From contig CAUYUJ010004763.1 in assembly GCA_963575745.1 (NCBI GenBank), positions 22,501 to 57,500 on the forward strand: a DNA stretch of 35,000 bases, written 5' to 3'. The translations under genes and the position numbers were made by a program. Position 1 is the first letter of the stretch; each line of letters begins with the position of its first letter. Positions 1 to 8,201 of the stretch are shown here, in pieces. The notes under the pieces are model-generated. The model had not been told where the DNA came from, ran no database searches, and saw only the letters and a program-made list of their open reading frames with translations. Source of the DNA: Prorocentrum cordatum. Taxonomy: Eukaryota; Sar; Dinophyceae; Prorocentrales; Prorocentraceae.

Positions 1-102
1 AAATGCCATGTTCAGCATCATCAGCATCATTAACATCATCATTATCGTCATCACCATCACCATCACCATCGTCATCGTCATCATCATCATCATCATCATC
101 AG

Positions 103-137
<35 letters not shown>

Positions 138-212
138 GCATCAGCATCAGCATCATCAGCATCAGCATCATCATCATCATTACCACCATCATCAGCACCA
201 TCATCAGCAACG
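1..212 (+). repeat. CAT/TCA trinucleotide microsatellite
   Basis: Imperfect (CAT)n with GTC, AGC and ACC variants fills the first 210 bases and probably continues off the left edge. It is stop-free in several frames, giving low-complexity Ser or Ile runs that should not be read as protein. Its right end passes directly into the 84-bp unit at 213-296, as in the second copy at 3680-3966. Confidence 0.95.
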
Positions 213-296
213 ACACTTCGGGCTAGAGTTCGCACGTAAAGTTTTACGTCCGAGTGCCGTGCTTCCCTTTCGTTTGAGGCTCGCGCGCGGGCTGCC
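213..296 (+). repeat. 84-bp dispersed repeat, copy 1, containing a palindrome
   Basis: The unit starts ACACTTCGGGCTAGAG and ends GGCTGCC. It matches 3883-3966 over the same 84 bases with about four differences. The centre is ACGTAAAGTTTTACGT, a 16-bp palindrome with one mismatch here and none in copy 2. Both copies directly follow a CAT microsatellite, so microsatellite and flank probably travel as one repeat. Confidence 0.85.
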
Positions 297-702
297 GACT
301 TATCATGTTTGTTTGTTTGGCCACTGCGGCTGGGCACGGCTCGAAGTAGCTGGTCAGGGAAGTCTGTGGGTATGATGTTTCGACTGGCAGCCGCATCTTC
401 CATCTCCTCCTCATCCTGCTCACCCTCCCCATAGGATCCAGTTGGCAAACGTGTCGGGGTAACTCCTGCTCCTCCTCCTAGGAAACGACGAAAATGGCAG
501 TCAACAACTCACCACCACCCCTAAGCAGGCTCAGGGGGGTTCTGGGAACCAGAACAAAACAACACAAAACACAACCAACACTTGAAACACAACGTGGAAT
601 TGCGAGAGGGCTCCGACTAAATCGCTTGAAACGAAAACGACCAAGACATGCATCACGCCGCACTTGAAACGAAGCGGCCAAACTGTTTCACCCGATCCTA
701 CC
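297..702. other. No gene seen; leads up to the first SL-tagged gene
   Basis: I see no coding bias, repeat or RNA gene here. The short open frames are unsupported. Confidence 0.5.
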
Positions 703-723
703 TCGTAGCCATTTCAAGCCAAG
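703..723 (+). other. Relict dinoflagellate spliced leader, degenerate
   Basis: The sequence TCGTAGCCATTT followed by CAAGCCAAG keeps the exact 11-base core CGTAGCCATTT and the terminal CAAG of the dinoflagellate spliced leader (15 of 21 positions). It ends 12 bases before the ATG at 736 and shares its first 12 bases with the relict at 3999. Alone it could be chance. Its place directly before a start codon, as with the two better matches downstream, makes a relict more likely. Confidence 0.5.
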
Positions 724-735
724 CGAGTTCGAGCC

Positions 736-1212
736 ATGGCCGATTCCAAGAGGCCTCGGCTTTCTCAGAGCAAGGAGTCTCCTACGGCAGCGTCGGCGAT
801 GGCTGGCGACCAAGGTGATTTGGTGGCTGCTGAACTGCAACTGGAAGACGAGCTCGAGCGCTTGATTGATGAGCGCGGCACCGACACGCAGCAGCATGAT
901 TCGCAGCAGGAGTACACGCAGGTGGTGGACAGCGCTGATGAAGCTGAATCAACCAACAAGGACGAGGAGTACGTTGCAGCACTGAACAGCTTCAGCGTGG
1001 TGCTTCACGGCTACAACATTCGGATCCCGACCAGCGAGTACTCGCAGTCCCTGAAGGACGACATCAACAACCTCATCGTGAAGGCCAAGATGCTCCAGAG
1101 CTTCTACGAGAGCCACCCGCCCGAGGCTGCGCCCCCCACGAGTGTTGCCGTCTTGCACGCAGAGTGGCTCGGCATGAAGGGCCTGGCGAAGCGTTTGACG
1201 GACCCGCCCTGA
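736..1212 (+). CDS. Hypothetical protein, 158 aa, SL-tagged intronless gene
   Basis: I do not recognise a domain. The protein starts MADSKRPRL and has an acidic, Gln/Glu-rich first half (about residues 30-80, likely disordered). It then has a hydrophobic helical segment (about 84-130, around NSFSVVLHGY and SLKDDINNLIVKAK) and ends in a Trp-containing tail. The first ATG after the spliced-leader relict was chosen as start. It is a single intronless ORF, consistent with a processed cDNA reinserted in the genome. A TGA ends it just before GC-rich and pyrimidine-rich sequence, so the C-terminus may be cut short relative to relatives. The next two genes lie on the same strand and also carry leader relicts. 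Function unknown. Confidence 0.6.
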   Translation: MADSKRPRLSQSKESPTAASAMAGDQGDLVAAELQLEDELERLIDERGTDTQQHDSQQEYTQVVDSADEAESTNKDEEYVAALNSFSVVLHGYNIRIPTSEYSQSLKDDINNLIVKAKMLQSFYESHPPEAAPPTSVAVLHAEWLGMKGLAKRLTDPP

Positions 1213-1328
1213 GTGCCACGCAGGTGGAGAATGCCTTGCCAGGGTCCGTCTAGGGCGCACGCGAGCCAGAGAGTGCGCGGGCCGCAAGCGCAGCTAGCCC
1301 AAGCCGCCAAGTGGGGACGAAGTGATCT

Positions 1329-1530
1329 CCACTTCCTCCTCCCCTCCCCCTTCCTCCCCCCTCCTCCTTCCTCTCCTCCCCCTCCCCCTCCTTCCCCTCC
1401 TCCCCCTCCCCTCCCCCTCCTTCCTTTCCTCCCCCTCCCCCTCCTTCCTCTCCTCCCTTCCCCTCTCCCCTCCCCCTCACCTCCTCCCCCTCCTTCCTCT
1501 CCCCCCCCTCCCCTCTCCCTCCTCCTCAGA
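1329..1530 (+). repeat. Polypyrimidine tract, (CCTCC)n-like
   Basis: About 200 bases almost entirely of C and T on the plus strand, built from CCTCC and CCCCT units. Open frames through it give Pro/Ser/Leu runs (plus) or Gly/Glu/Arg runs (minus) that are artefacts of composition. Confidence 0.95.
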
Positions 1531-1598
1531 CCAGCTCGCAACGCGGCGACGTCAGAAGGTGAGCGAGCGATTCCCCCAGAAGTCAAAGAGCACACATC

Positions 1599-1759
1599 AA
1601 AGTCAGACAAAGTCAGAAAAAGTCAGAAAAAGTCAGAAAAAGTCAGAAAAGTCAGAAACATATGAAACCATATATATATATATACAAAAAAAATGAGTCT
1701 GACTTTTTCTGACTTTTTCTGACTTTTCTGACTTTTTCTGACTTTTTCTGACTTTGTCG
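1599..1759. repeat. Large hairpin of AAGTCAG decamer repeats
   Basis: The left arm (about 1599-1656) is six copies of AGTCAGAAAA-like decamers. The right arm (about 1697-1759) is the reverse complement, six copies of CTGACTTTTT. Even the outer ACAAAGTC end and one shortened unit (AAAAGTCAG without the fifth A) occur in both arms. The 40-base loop is AT-rich with a (TA)n core. Arms of about 58 bp with such identity could fold into one hairpin or cruciform. Confidence 0.93.
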
Positions 1760-1902
1760 GCCTTGTCGGTCGCACCCCGTTGTCTCGCCGATTGCTTTGC
1801 TGGTACCCAACGTTGCAACAGGGTACCCTCGTGGGCATCTCGTGAAATAGGCCTTCGTCTCTGTCACAAAGCTTGTCTGGCGATGCGCAACTCCCAAACC
1901 TT

Positions 1903-1924
1903 CCGTAGCCTTTTTTGGCTCAAG
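1903..1924 (+). other. Relict dinoflagellate spliced leader
   Basis: The sequence reads CCGTAGCC, then six T, then GGCTCAAG. It differs from the leader by one A-to-T change and one inserted T. It lies 41 bases upstream of the ATG at 1966. Such an encoded leader is the mark of a trans-spliced mRNA that was reverse-transcribed and reinserted, a process reported in dinoflagellates. Confidence 0.88.
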
Positions 1925-1965
1925 CCCCCCCTGGGCGAGAGTGCGCTACAGCGCGTCGGTCAAGG

Positions 1966-2979
1966 ATGGCCAAGTCCAAGGCCAAGGCGAAGGCCAAGGC
2001 TAAGGAGCTGTCCCCAGACGCGCTTTCGAAGCTGAAGGGCGACCTGTCGGAGGAGGAGATCAAGGCTGCCGAGGCTGCCTTGAAGAAGCTCGACGATGAC
2101 AAGAGCGAGAAGAAACGTACGGAGAGCAGCATGACATACTTCGTGAACAAGAGCGGCGACGGGGACGGGGAAGCATTGCGGGGCTCCAAGCGCCGCGAGT
2201 TCATGTTGCTGTTCTTGGCCAAGAAGGCTCGCGAGGAGAAGGGCAAGACCTCCATCAAGTCGGAGAGGGTGCTCGAGAAGAAAAACCAAAGTATGGCCTC
2301 GAAGAGGTGGATGGGCAAGGAGCAGATGGAGATAGTCTACGGGAAGAAGCGCGTGAGGGTGTGGCTCGACAGCGGTAAACTTGATTCTCGCCCAGATCCT
2401 GTCACTGGGTCTACCGACGAGGACATGCAGGATTACAAGATACGCGAGGACGCCGAGCTGGAGATCAATAGCGAGGACGTCAAGCTGGGCATCCAGAACA
2501 AGGGGGACGAGTTGTCTGGGGACGGCGTGGCGGAGCTCCAGCAACAGTTCGACGATATGACAAGCAGTATGCTACCTCAGCTCGGAGTACCACCTCAAAG
2601 GATGCAGGAAGTGAAAGCCGAGGAACCCGATGATGGATCGGACCCTTTCGAGAAGCTCGAGATCATGAAGAACACGAAGGAGAGTTTGCGCAAGTTGAGG
2701 GGCGCTGAGTTGGATGCGAAGCTGATGAAGGAGTCGTCGAACGGCGAGAGCTACGCCGCTGCCCTGTCATCCGACATCGCAAACTTCCTCCCGAAGCTCT
2801 CCGCGTGCATCAAGGCGGTCGAGAAGCTCGCCCTGACGCCGAAGAAGGAGGTGTTGAATTTCGACGACATCCAAAAGCTAGACTCCAAGGTGACGAGCCT
2901 CATGGAGAAATTCTCCTCGATGCGCGGGTGGGCTGTGAAATTCGGGTTCATGCCAGCTTCCAAGAAGAAGCGTGCCTGA
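1966..2979 (+). CDS. Hypothetical Lys-rich protein, 337 aa, SL-tagged intronless gene
   Basis: I know no named domain. The N-terminus is an alternating Lys/Ala stretch (MAKSKAKAKAKAKELSP) that could bind nucleic acid or serve as a nuclear signal. Then come an acidic/basic helical region (about 18-50), a conserved-looking segment with YFVNKSG and EFMLLFLAKKA (about 58-90), and a KWMG-like segment (RWMGKEQMEIVYGKKRV, about 118-134). Charged helices follow, ending KKKRA. The frame is open 17 codons above this ATG, but that part reads through the spliced-leader relict (its GGCTCAAG becomes Ala-Gln), so it is 5' UTR. The ORF is one exon. I have the impression that similar proteins are multicopy in dinoflagellates, which I cannot check here. 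Function unknown. Confidence 0.75.
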   Translation: MAKSKAKAKAKAKELSPDALSKLKGDLSEEEIKAAEAALKKLDDDKSEKKRTESSMTYFVNKSGDGDGEALRGSKRREFMLLFLAKKAREEKGKTSIKSERVLEKKNQSMASKRWMGKEQMEIVYGKKRVRVWLDSGKLDSRPDPVTGSTDEDMQDYKIREDAELEINSEDVKLGIQNKGDELSGDGVAELQQQFDDMTSSMLPQLGVPPQRMQEVKAEEPDDGSDPFEKLEIMKNTKESLRKLRGAELDAKLMKESSNGESYAAALSSDIANFLPKLSACIKAVEKLALTPKKEVLNFDDIQKLDSKVTSLMEKFSSMRGWAVKFGFMPASKKKRA

Positions 2980-3113
2980 TCCTGGGACGGGGTAGAGGTT
3001 GCTGAGTTGTCGCGGCTCGATGCTCGACGGTGCGTGGGGGAAGCTTCGCAGATCGAGAGGCCTGCTTTGGGACAAAGCGGGCCGTGCGCTACGATGTAGC
3101 AAACCATCCTAAT

Positions 3114-3178
3114 CCTCCTCCTCTTCCTCCTCCTCCTCCTCCTTCCTCCTCCTCCTCCTCCTCCTCCTTCCTCCTCCT
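3114..3178 (+). repeat. (TCC)n microsatellite
   Basis: CCTCCTCCT runs with a few CCTT breaks, starting about 135 bases after the stop of the preceding gene and passing into the CCCAAGAGG array. Confidence 0.95.
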
Positions 3179-3650
3179 GCCCAAGAGGTCCCCAAGAGGC
3201 CCCAAGAGGCCTCCAAGATGCGTCCCACGAGGGCCCCTAGACGCAAAAATTGGCCCATTCCCTTCGTAAAACGTACACTTTTCACGAATTCGCTTTTTGG
3301 GCTTTCCGACGCTCCCAGACGGCCCAAGAGGCCCTAAACACCGCCCCAAGACGGTCCAAGCAGCCTCCAGGGAAGCTCCAAGGCAGCCCAAGAGAGCCCC
3401 AAGACAGCCCAAGAGGCGCCCACGATTGCCCAAGAGGGCCCCGAAGACGGCCCCAAGAGCGCTCCAGGAGCGCTTCAAGTGGCCTCCAAGAGAGCTCAAC
3501 ATGGTCACAGACGGTCGAAGAGCGATCAAAGACACCGACGATCGCCTCCAGACGGCCCAAGACGGCCCCAAGAGGCCCCAAGAGGCCTCCAAGATGCGTC
3601 CCAGGAGGGCCCCTCGGCGCAAAAATTGGCCCGTTCCCTTCGTGAAGAAG
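3179..3650 (+). repeat. Degenerate CCCAAGAGGCC minisatellite with duplicated ends
   Basis: Units of 9 to 13 bases of the form CCCAAGAGGCC or CCCAAGACGGCC repeat throughout. The array is bounded by two copies of an 85-bp segment (about 3187-3270 and 3563-3647) that share CCTCCAAGATGCGTCCCA and GCAAAAATTGGCCC, so the inside lies between direct repeats. All frames give low-complexity Pro/Lys/Arg/Gln peptides; I do not treat it as coding. The same unit recurs at 5925-6055 and weakly at 14808-14850. Confidence 0.85.
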
Positions 3651-3679
3651 GGGTCGGCGGATGTGGCGTAAGCCTGTAG

Positions 3680-3811
3680 AATCATCATCAGCACCATCAT
3701 CATCACCATCACCATTATCATCATCGTCATCATCACCATCATCATCATCATCATCATCAGCAGCATCAGCATCAGCATCAGCATCAGCATCAGCATCATC
3801 ATCAGCATCAG

Positions 3812-3850
<39 letters not shown>

Positions 3851-3882
3851 TACCACCAGCATCAGCATCATCATCAACAACA
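3680..3882 (+). repeat. CAT/TCA trinucleotide microsatellite
   Basis: A second CAT tract with CAG-bearing interruptions. Its last 45 bases (ATTACCACCA onward) resemble the end of the tract at the start of the window, and it leads into the second 84-bp unit. Confidence 0.95.
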
Positions 3883-3966
3883 ACACTTCGGGCTAGAGTT
3901 CGCACGTAAAATTTTACGTCCGAGTGCCGTGCTTCCCTTTCGCTTGAGGCTCGCGCGCAGGCTGCC
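3883..3966 (+). repeat. 84-bp dispersed repeat, copy 2, with a perfect palindrome
   Basis: About 95% identical to 213-296. It contains ACGTAAAATTTTACGT, a perfect 16-bp palindrome. It ends 33 bases before the third spliced-leader relict. Confidence 0.85.
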
Positions 3967-3998
3967 ATCAACATCATAGTCACCATAGTGGCCATCAT

Positions 3999-4019
3999 TC
4001 GTAGCCATTTGGGCTCAAA
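3999..4019 (+). other. Relict dinoflagellate spliced leader
   Basis: TCGTAGCCATTTG followed by GGCTCAAA matches the spliced leader at 18 of 21 positions and ends 6 bases before the ATG at 4026. The very short 5' leader is typical of an encoded leader preserved in a processed gene. Confidence 0.85.
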
Positions 4020-4025
4020 CTGCAC

Positions 4026-5783
4026 ATGACACGATCCCTAAAACGAAAGTTGCAAGAGGGGTTGCCTGATGATGGCTCTTCTTCTGCTGCTGGTCCAGCC
4101 GTCAGGCCCAGTGGAGTCCGTCGCAGAATGGTCGATAACGTTCGCTCCCACTGCGACGCACATAGTTCCACGCAGGGCGATCTACCGTTGAACAGGATGC
4201 TCAAAATGAGATGGGCCAAAGGACAGCTGAGCTCAGCAGCCGTTCAGGATATCGCACACTCTGCTATGGATCAAGGGGCGTCGGGTTGCGACGCCTTTGC
4301 CAGAATCGGAGCTGCGGGCCATCAGCCTGGGAACATGTTTCGAGACCTGTGCGCGGCGATCGGGACCCCGATAGGAGCGCCAGCCATTACTTGGATACGT
4401 ATGCCTTTGGAAACAGGGAAAAAGATGTTCCCCATAGTGATGCCACACCTTCTCTTCGAACAATTTCTGAAAGAACGGCCAAGTGAATTTGCAAAGTCAA
4501 TTCTTGGTGGATCATACGACTGCGGCGAGTTTTGGGACTCGGCGACGGGCAGGAAACTTGCAGCAGAGCACCCAGTGCTGCGAGATCGCCCACGGCGCCT
4601 TCTGAAGAAAACGGTACCATTGGGTTTGCATGGTGATGGAGGCGAATATTCCAATACAGATTCTGTATATGTCATATCATGGAATTCAATACTTGGTTTA
4701 GGGGACACAAGATCCAAAAAAATGAGTTTCGCTGTTATAAAAAAATCGCAGTTGAATGATGAGACCTGGGACATGTTATGGCGGATCTTTGCAGAATCGA
4801 TGAACAAGATGCTAGATGGCTTGCCTTCCGCAGATAACTATAGCGGATGCTTGCTCCAATTGAGGGGCGGCTGGGACTTTTATTGTGAGATTCTTTCATT
4901 CCCACGGCAGAATGCAAATGACAACAATTGTTGGATGTGCAAGGCTAGCATTGTTAATCCTGAGTTGCGTTACACCGATGCCGCAGATACTGCTGGGTGG
5001 CGTGGCACGGTGAGGACTACGGAGAGCTATGCGATCGAGCTGGCAGCAAGAGGAAAACAGGTCCCGCCCCTTCTTCGCTACGTTGTCGGGTTTCGATTAG
5101 AGTTCTGTATGGTCGACGTGCTGCACTGCGTCGACCAGGGCGTTTGCTCACACATACTGGGTTCGATAATGTGGGAATGCATGCAACGTATGGGCTGCAA
5201 TCAAGCGCAGCAGGTTTCGGCCCTGGCAGATCACCACAAGGCTTGGCAGCGTCAGCAAGGCACAAGTTTTCACAAGTTGACGGGGCCACTCACACTCGCA
5301 CGACTGAGATCTTCGTCTGGCTACACGAAGTTCAAAGGCAAAGCAGCTGATACAAGGCACATGTCTGGCTACGCCGTCCACTTGGCCAGAGAGTTCGACG
5401 ACGGTTCGGAACATGCGAAACAGAGGCTCGCCGTGGCCATGCTGCTGGATCGTTTTTATCTCATCCTGAAGGACCACGACATGTTCTTTCCCCCTAGTGC
5501 TCTACGGGAGTTGAAGTACATAGGGAAGACGCTTGTTGTGTTGTACAACGCGTTGAGCGTTGAGTCTGCTAGCAGGCACGAGAAGATATGGAAATTCGTT
5601 CCAAAGTTTCACTTGTGGCTTCACCTATGCGAGTTTCAATGTGCAATAATGAATCCAAAGTATTTTTGGACGTATTCGGACGAAGATCTAGTGGGCCAGA
5701 TTATTGAGGTTGCAAGGAGCTGCCACCCGAGCACGCTCGGCGAAACTGCAATATACAAGTACTTGTTGTTTCACTTTGGCTGA
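4026..5783 (+). CDS. DDE transposase-like protein (CACTA/TNP2-like), SL-tagged, 585 aa
   Basis: The order of conserved signatures fits the DDE transposase core of the CACTA/TNP2 kind. These are LHGDGG with the first acidic residue (D204), GGWDFYCEI with a likely second one (D284), a C(2)C pair in NCWMCKAS (C302, C305), a D(2)H box in VDVLHCVDQGVCSHILG (D364, H367) that resembles the DLMH-type motif of TNP2, KFHLWLHL, and TYSDEDLVGQ with a candidate last acidic residue (E553). The N-terminal 130 residues are charged. These matches are from motif memory, not a search. The gene is one uninterrupted ORF starting 6 bases after a spliced-leader relict and followed by A-rich sequence. That suggests a transposase-derived mRNA was trans-spliced, reverse-transcribed and reinserted. 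No terminal inverted repeats were found around it, so it may be domesticated or a dead-end copy. Confidence 0.6.
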   Translation: MTRSLKRKLQEGLPDDGSSSAAGPAVRPSGVRRRMVDNVRSHCDAHSSTQGDLPLNRMLKMRWAKGQLSSAAVQDIAHSAMDQGASGCDAFARIGAAGHQPGNMFRDLCAAIGTPIGAPAITWIRMPLETGKKMFPIVMPHLLFEQFLKERPSEFAKSILGGSYDCGEFWDSATGRKLAAEHPVLRDRPRRLLKKTVPLGLHGDGGEYSNTDSVYVISWNSILGLGDTRSKKMSFAVIKKSQLNDETWDMLWRIFAESMNKMLDGLPSADNYSGCLLQLRGGWDFYCEILSFPRQNANDNNCWMCKASIVNPELRYTDAADTAGWRGTVRTTESYAIELAARGKQVPPLLRYVVGFRLEFCMVDVLHCVDQGVCSHILGSIMWECMQRMGCNQAQQVSALADHHKAWQRQQGTSFHKLTGPLTLARLRSSSGYTKFKGKAADTRHMSGYAVHLAREFDDGSEHAKQRLAVAMLLDRFYLILKDHDMFFPPSALRELKYIGKTLVVLYNALSVESASRHEKIWKFVPKFHLWLHLCEFQCAIMNPKYFWTYSDEDLVGQIIEVARSCHPSTLGETAIYKYLLFHFG

Positions 5784-5810
5784 ACAGAAAAAACATGAAA
5801 AAAAAAACAG
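5784..5810 (+). other. A-rich stretch after the stop, possible poly(A) remnant
   Basis: Directly after the stop, two A runs (six and ten A) occur in 26 bases in an otherwise GC-rich context. They may be the remains of the poly(A) tail of the processed transposase-like gene. A chance A-rich 3' UTR is equally possible. Confidence 0.35.
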
Positions 5811-5924
5811 CTGCTTATTCATTGCGCTTCGCGCCATCACGTGGCGACAGCACTTGAGGCTCCACAACGAACCCGCCTTCTCCCCCTGCTGCTTCTGCTT
5901 CTCCTCTCAAACCTTCTGCTCCGA

Positions 5925-6055
5925 AGGCCCCCCAATATCGGCCCCAAAGGCCCCCGCCCCCACTAGAGTGCCCCAAGACGATCCACGAGGGCCCCGAAAC
6001 GCCCAAGAGGCCCCCAAGACGGCCAAGTTCCCAAAGAGCCCCAAGAGTGGCCCTC
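5925..6055 (+). repeat. CCCAAGAGGCC minisatellite, second site
   Basis: The same 9-13-bp unit as at 3179-3650 (CCCAAGACG, CCCAAGAGGCC, CCCAAGAGTGG). It is shorter and more diverged. The next 190 bases (6060-6250) hold small GAGTTTGAGCC repeats and no gene. Confidence 0.75.
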
Positions 6056-6260
6056 GAAAAAACCAAAATGGCATATCGGACCTCTCCCCCAAATTATGGC
6101 CCGACAGCGCCAGGCAGTCGCTGAATATAGTCCAAGATCAGGTTGAGTTTGAGCCTCAGCTCGAGCCTCATAACAGCAGTTTCAAGTTTGAGCCGAGGGA
6201 GTTTGAGCCGCCGTTTTTGAGAAGAGGCAATATAAATACGCCTCAAAGGGGAGTCTGCAG

Positions 6261-6398
6261 ATGATGATAATGATGATGATGATGATGCTGATGATGATGG
6301 TAATGATGATGATGATGATGATGAGGATGATGATGAGGATGATGATGCTGATGATGGTGATGATGATGATGATGACGATGATGATGATGATGATGATA

Positions 6399-6447
<49 letters not shown>

Positions 6448-6448
6448 C
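6261..6448 (+). repeat. GAT/ATG trinucleotide microsatellite
   Basis: (GATGAT)n with AAT, GCT, GGT and GAC interruptions, in the opposite sense to the CAT tracts upstream. It has no copy of the 84-bp flank, so it is not the same composite repeat. Confidence 0.95.
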
Positions 6449-6610
6449 CATGGGGGCCACCGATTCACCGCGCACGGTCGTATGCGCGAGAGGACGAGGG
6501 CGAGGGAGGTTGATGTTTCGTTTGCGAGAAGACGCACGGTCCGCAATCGAACAAGGTGGCGCACCGACGTCTACACGCCTATAGAGGGGCGATGGCGCAG
6601 CAATGGCCAA

Positions 6611-6892
6611 TGCCGCCACCGCCTCCGCCACCACCACCTCTACCCAACGCCACCACCACCAACACCACCGCCACCACCACCACGCACCCACCACTCACCA
6701 CTCACCACGCACCACCCACCTACCTCCACCACGCACACTTCACCACCGCCACCACCACCGCCACCACCACCACCGCCACCGCCACCACCATCGCCACCTC
6801 CACCACCACCACCGCCACCACCATAACCACAACCACCATTACTGCGACCACCACCGCCGCCACCGACACTACCACCACCACCCCAGACGGGG
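6611..6892 (+). repeat. CCA/CAC-rich tract
   Basis: An irregular array of CCACC, CACCA and CGCCA triplets, almost lacking G. It yields His, Thr or Pro homopolymer-like peptides in the three plus frames and is not coding. The next 280 bases (6893-7170) show nothing I can name. Confidence 0.9.
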
Positions 6893-7169
6893 GGCGCCCA
6901 CGAAGCGCATTCGGTGTTGGTGGGTTAGCGGAGGTGCCGCCCCATTGCGTGTCTGAAATACCAGAATAATCATACTGGCAAGCGCGACGACCTTCGATGG
7001 ATATCCCACCCATTGCTTAAAGTACCAGAGGCCAACAATTGCATGAACACCAGAGCTAGCAACCATCGCGCCACCATTTGATGTTCAACTGCGTGTTACA
7101 TGCGTTGGATACAAGACGTTCAACCTGGTTCACATTAGGTCGAACCATGTAAAACAATGTGGCGACATC

Positions 7170-7316
7170 TCGGCCAATCAACACGTACGGGGGGGGGGGG
7201 GCGCACGAACGATTAATTGCCAACGCTGCGAAACTTCGGCCAACCCGCCCGCGCGGGGGGGGGGGGGGCACGATGGCACCACGGCGGCCAACGCCGCGAT
7301 ACCTTGGCGAATTGCA
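7170..7316 (+). repeat. Two-unit imperfect tandem repeat with poly-G runs
   Basis: Two units of about 70-75 bp share CGGCCAA, a run of 12-14 G, GCACGA and GCCAACGC(C/T)GCGA. The G runs could form quadruplexes or be sequencing trouble spots. The unit is about 300 bases upstream of the retrotransposon's first ORF and might lie in its 5' region. Confidence 0.6.
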
Positions 7317-7616
7317 CTCAAGCGCTGTTTGTGGAATAAAACTCACGTGGTTCGATGCATAGCGCGCGCTTAGCGCGACCCATGGGGTGCAACCTGGGCC
7401 ATCGCCCTCGACGCATGCACACGATGGCCGCCGCGCATACGCGGCCACCGCACATGGGCGCAACCCGCGGCTATAGCCCTGGGCGAACCGCGCGGCCACC
7501 GCGGGCCCACGCTGGCAAGAGTCGTATGCGAACATATGTCTCAAGATATGCTCATGCACCACCTCGCGACCATGCATTGCGCATAGGCTACACGCGTGCC
7601 TCACGTTTAAGAGATC

Positions 7617-8201
7617 ATGTTTCTCCTAAATGTTGCTGCATCTCTTCCATCACTTACTTTAGGTGAGAGCTTGGATCTAGGAGCTCTTGGATGCTCGGGG
7701 CCCCCGCTTCACATGGCCTGGCTGTTTGGCCAGCGGTACCTGGACTGGCTCGTCGGCACCGTCTCGCAGACGGTCGTGAGCTGGTCGGCCCGCTGCCCGG
7801 CGCGCCCCGCCTGCCCGCAGCCGCCGGCGTGCCCAGCCTGCCCAGCGGCGGCGCCGATCCACTTCCACCCGCCGGCCGCCTGTCCGGCGGTTCCAGAGGC
7901 GCCGGCACCCGCGCCCGCGCCCCAGCCGGTCGCCCAGGAGCCTGAGGGCCTCTCCTGGACGGGCGGGTGGCTGACCTGCTTCCTGGTCGCCGTCAACCTG
8001 TTGGTCTTCAGCTTCCACGTGGTGAGGCAGGTCGGCTCGGCCGTGGTGAGGCTGCGGCCGGCTCCGACGCCCGCCGCCCTGAAGGATGGCACAGGAGCAG
8101 GCGCCACCGGGGGTGCGCCGGTGGGCGTGGGCACAGTACGCCGGCGCGCCGCTGTGGCATCAGCGGCGCGTGTGGGGCCGGGTGATTCAGGATCCGACTG
8201 A
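7617..8201 (+). CDS. DIRS element ORF1: Cys/Pro-rich protein with a membrane segment
   Basis: 194 aa from the ATG at 7617. The ATG at 7713 (MAWLFGQRYLDWLVG) gives 162 aa and may be the better start, because the first 32 codons are less biased. A hydrophobic N-terminal segment is followed by repeated C-P-x-C-P motifs (about 59-75 of the long form), a Pro/Ala linker, and a likely transmembrane helix (GWLTCFLVAVNLLVFSF, about 116-132). The tail is basic and Ala-rich. The last 116 bases overlap ORF2 in another frame. CxxC clusters could bind metal as in gag zinc knuckles, but the spacing is not CCHC. Role unknown; a structural or accessory protein of the element is inferred from position. Confidence 0.6.
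   Translation: MFLLNVAASLPSLTLGESLDLGALGCSGPPLHMAWLFGQRYLDWLVGTVSQTVVSWSARCPARPACPQPPACPACPAAAPIHFHPPAACPAVPEAPAPAPAPQPVAQEPEGLSWTGGWLTCFLVAVNLLVFSFHVVRQVGSAVVRLRPAPTPAALKDGTGAGATGGAPVGVGTVRRRAAVASAARVGPGDSGSD

Noticed and set aside
1104-1610. Gly/Glu/Arg-rich minus-strand ORF and its Pro-rich plus counterpart
   Set aside because: Entirely explained by the polypyrimidine tract; no conserved residues outside it.
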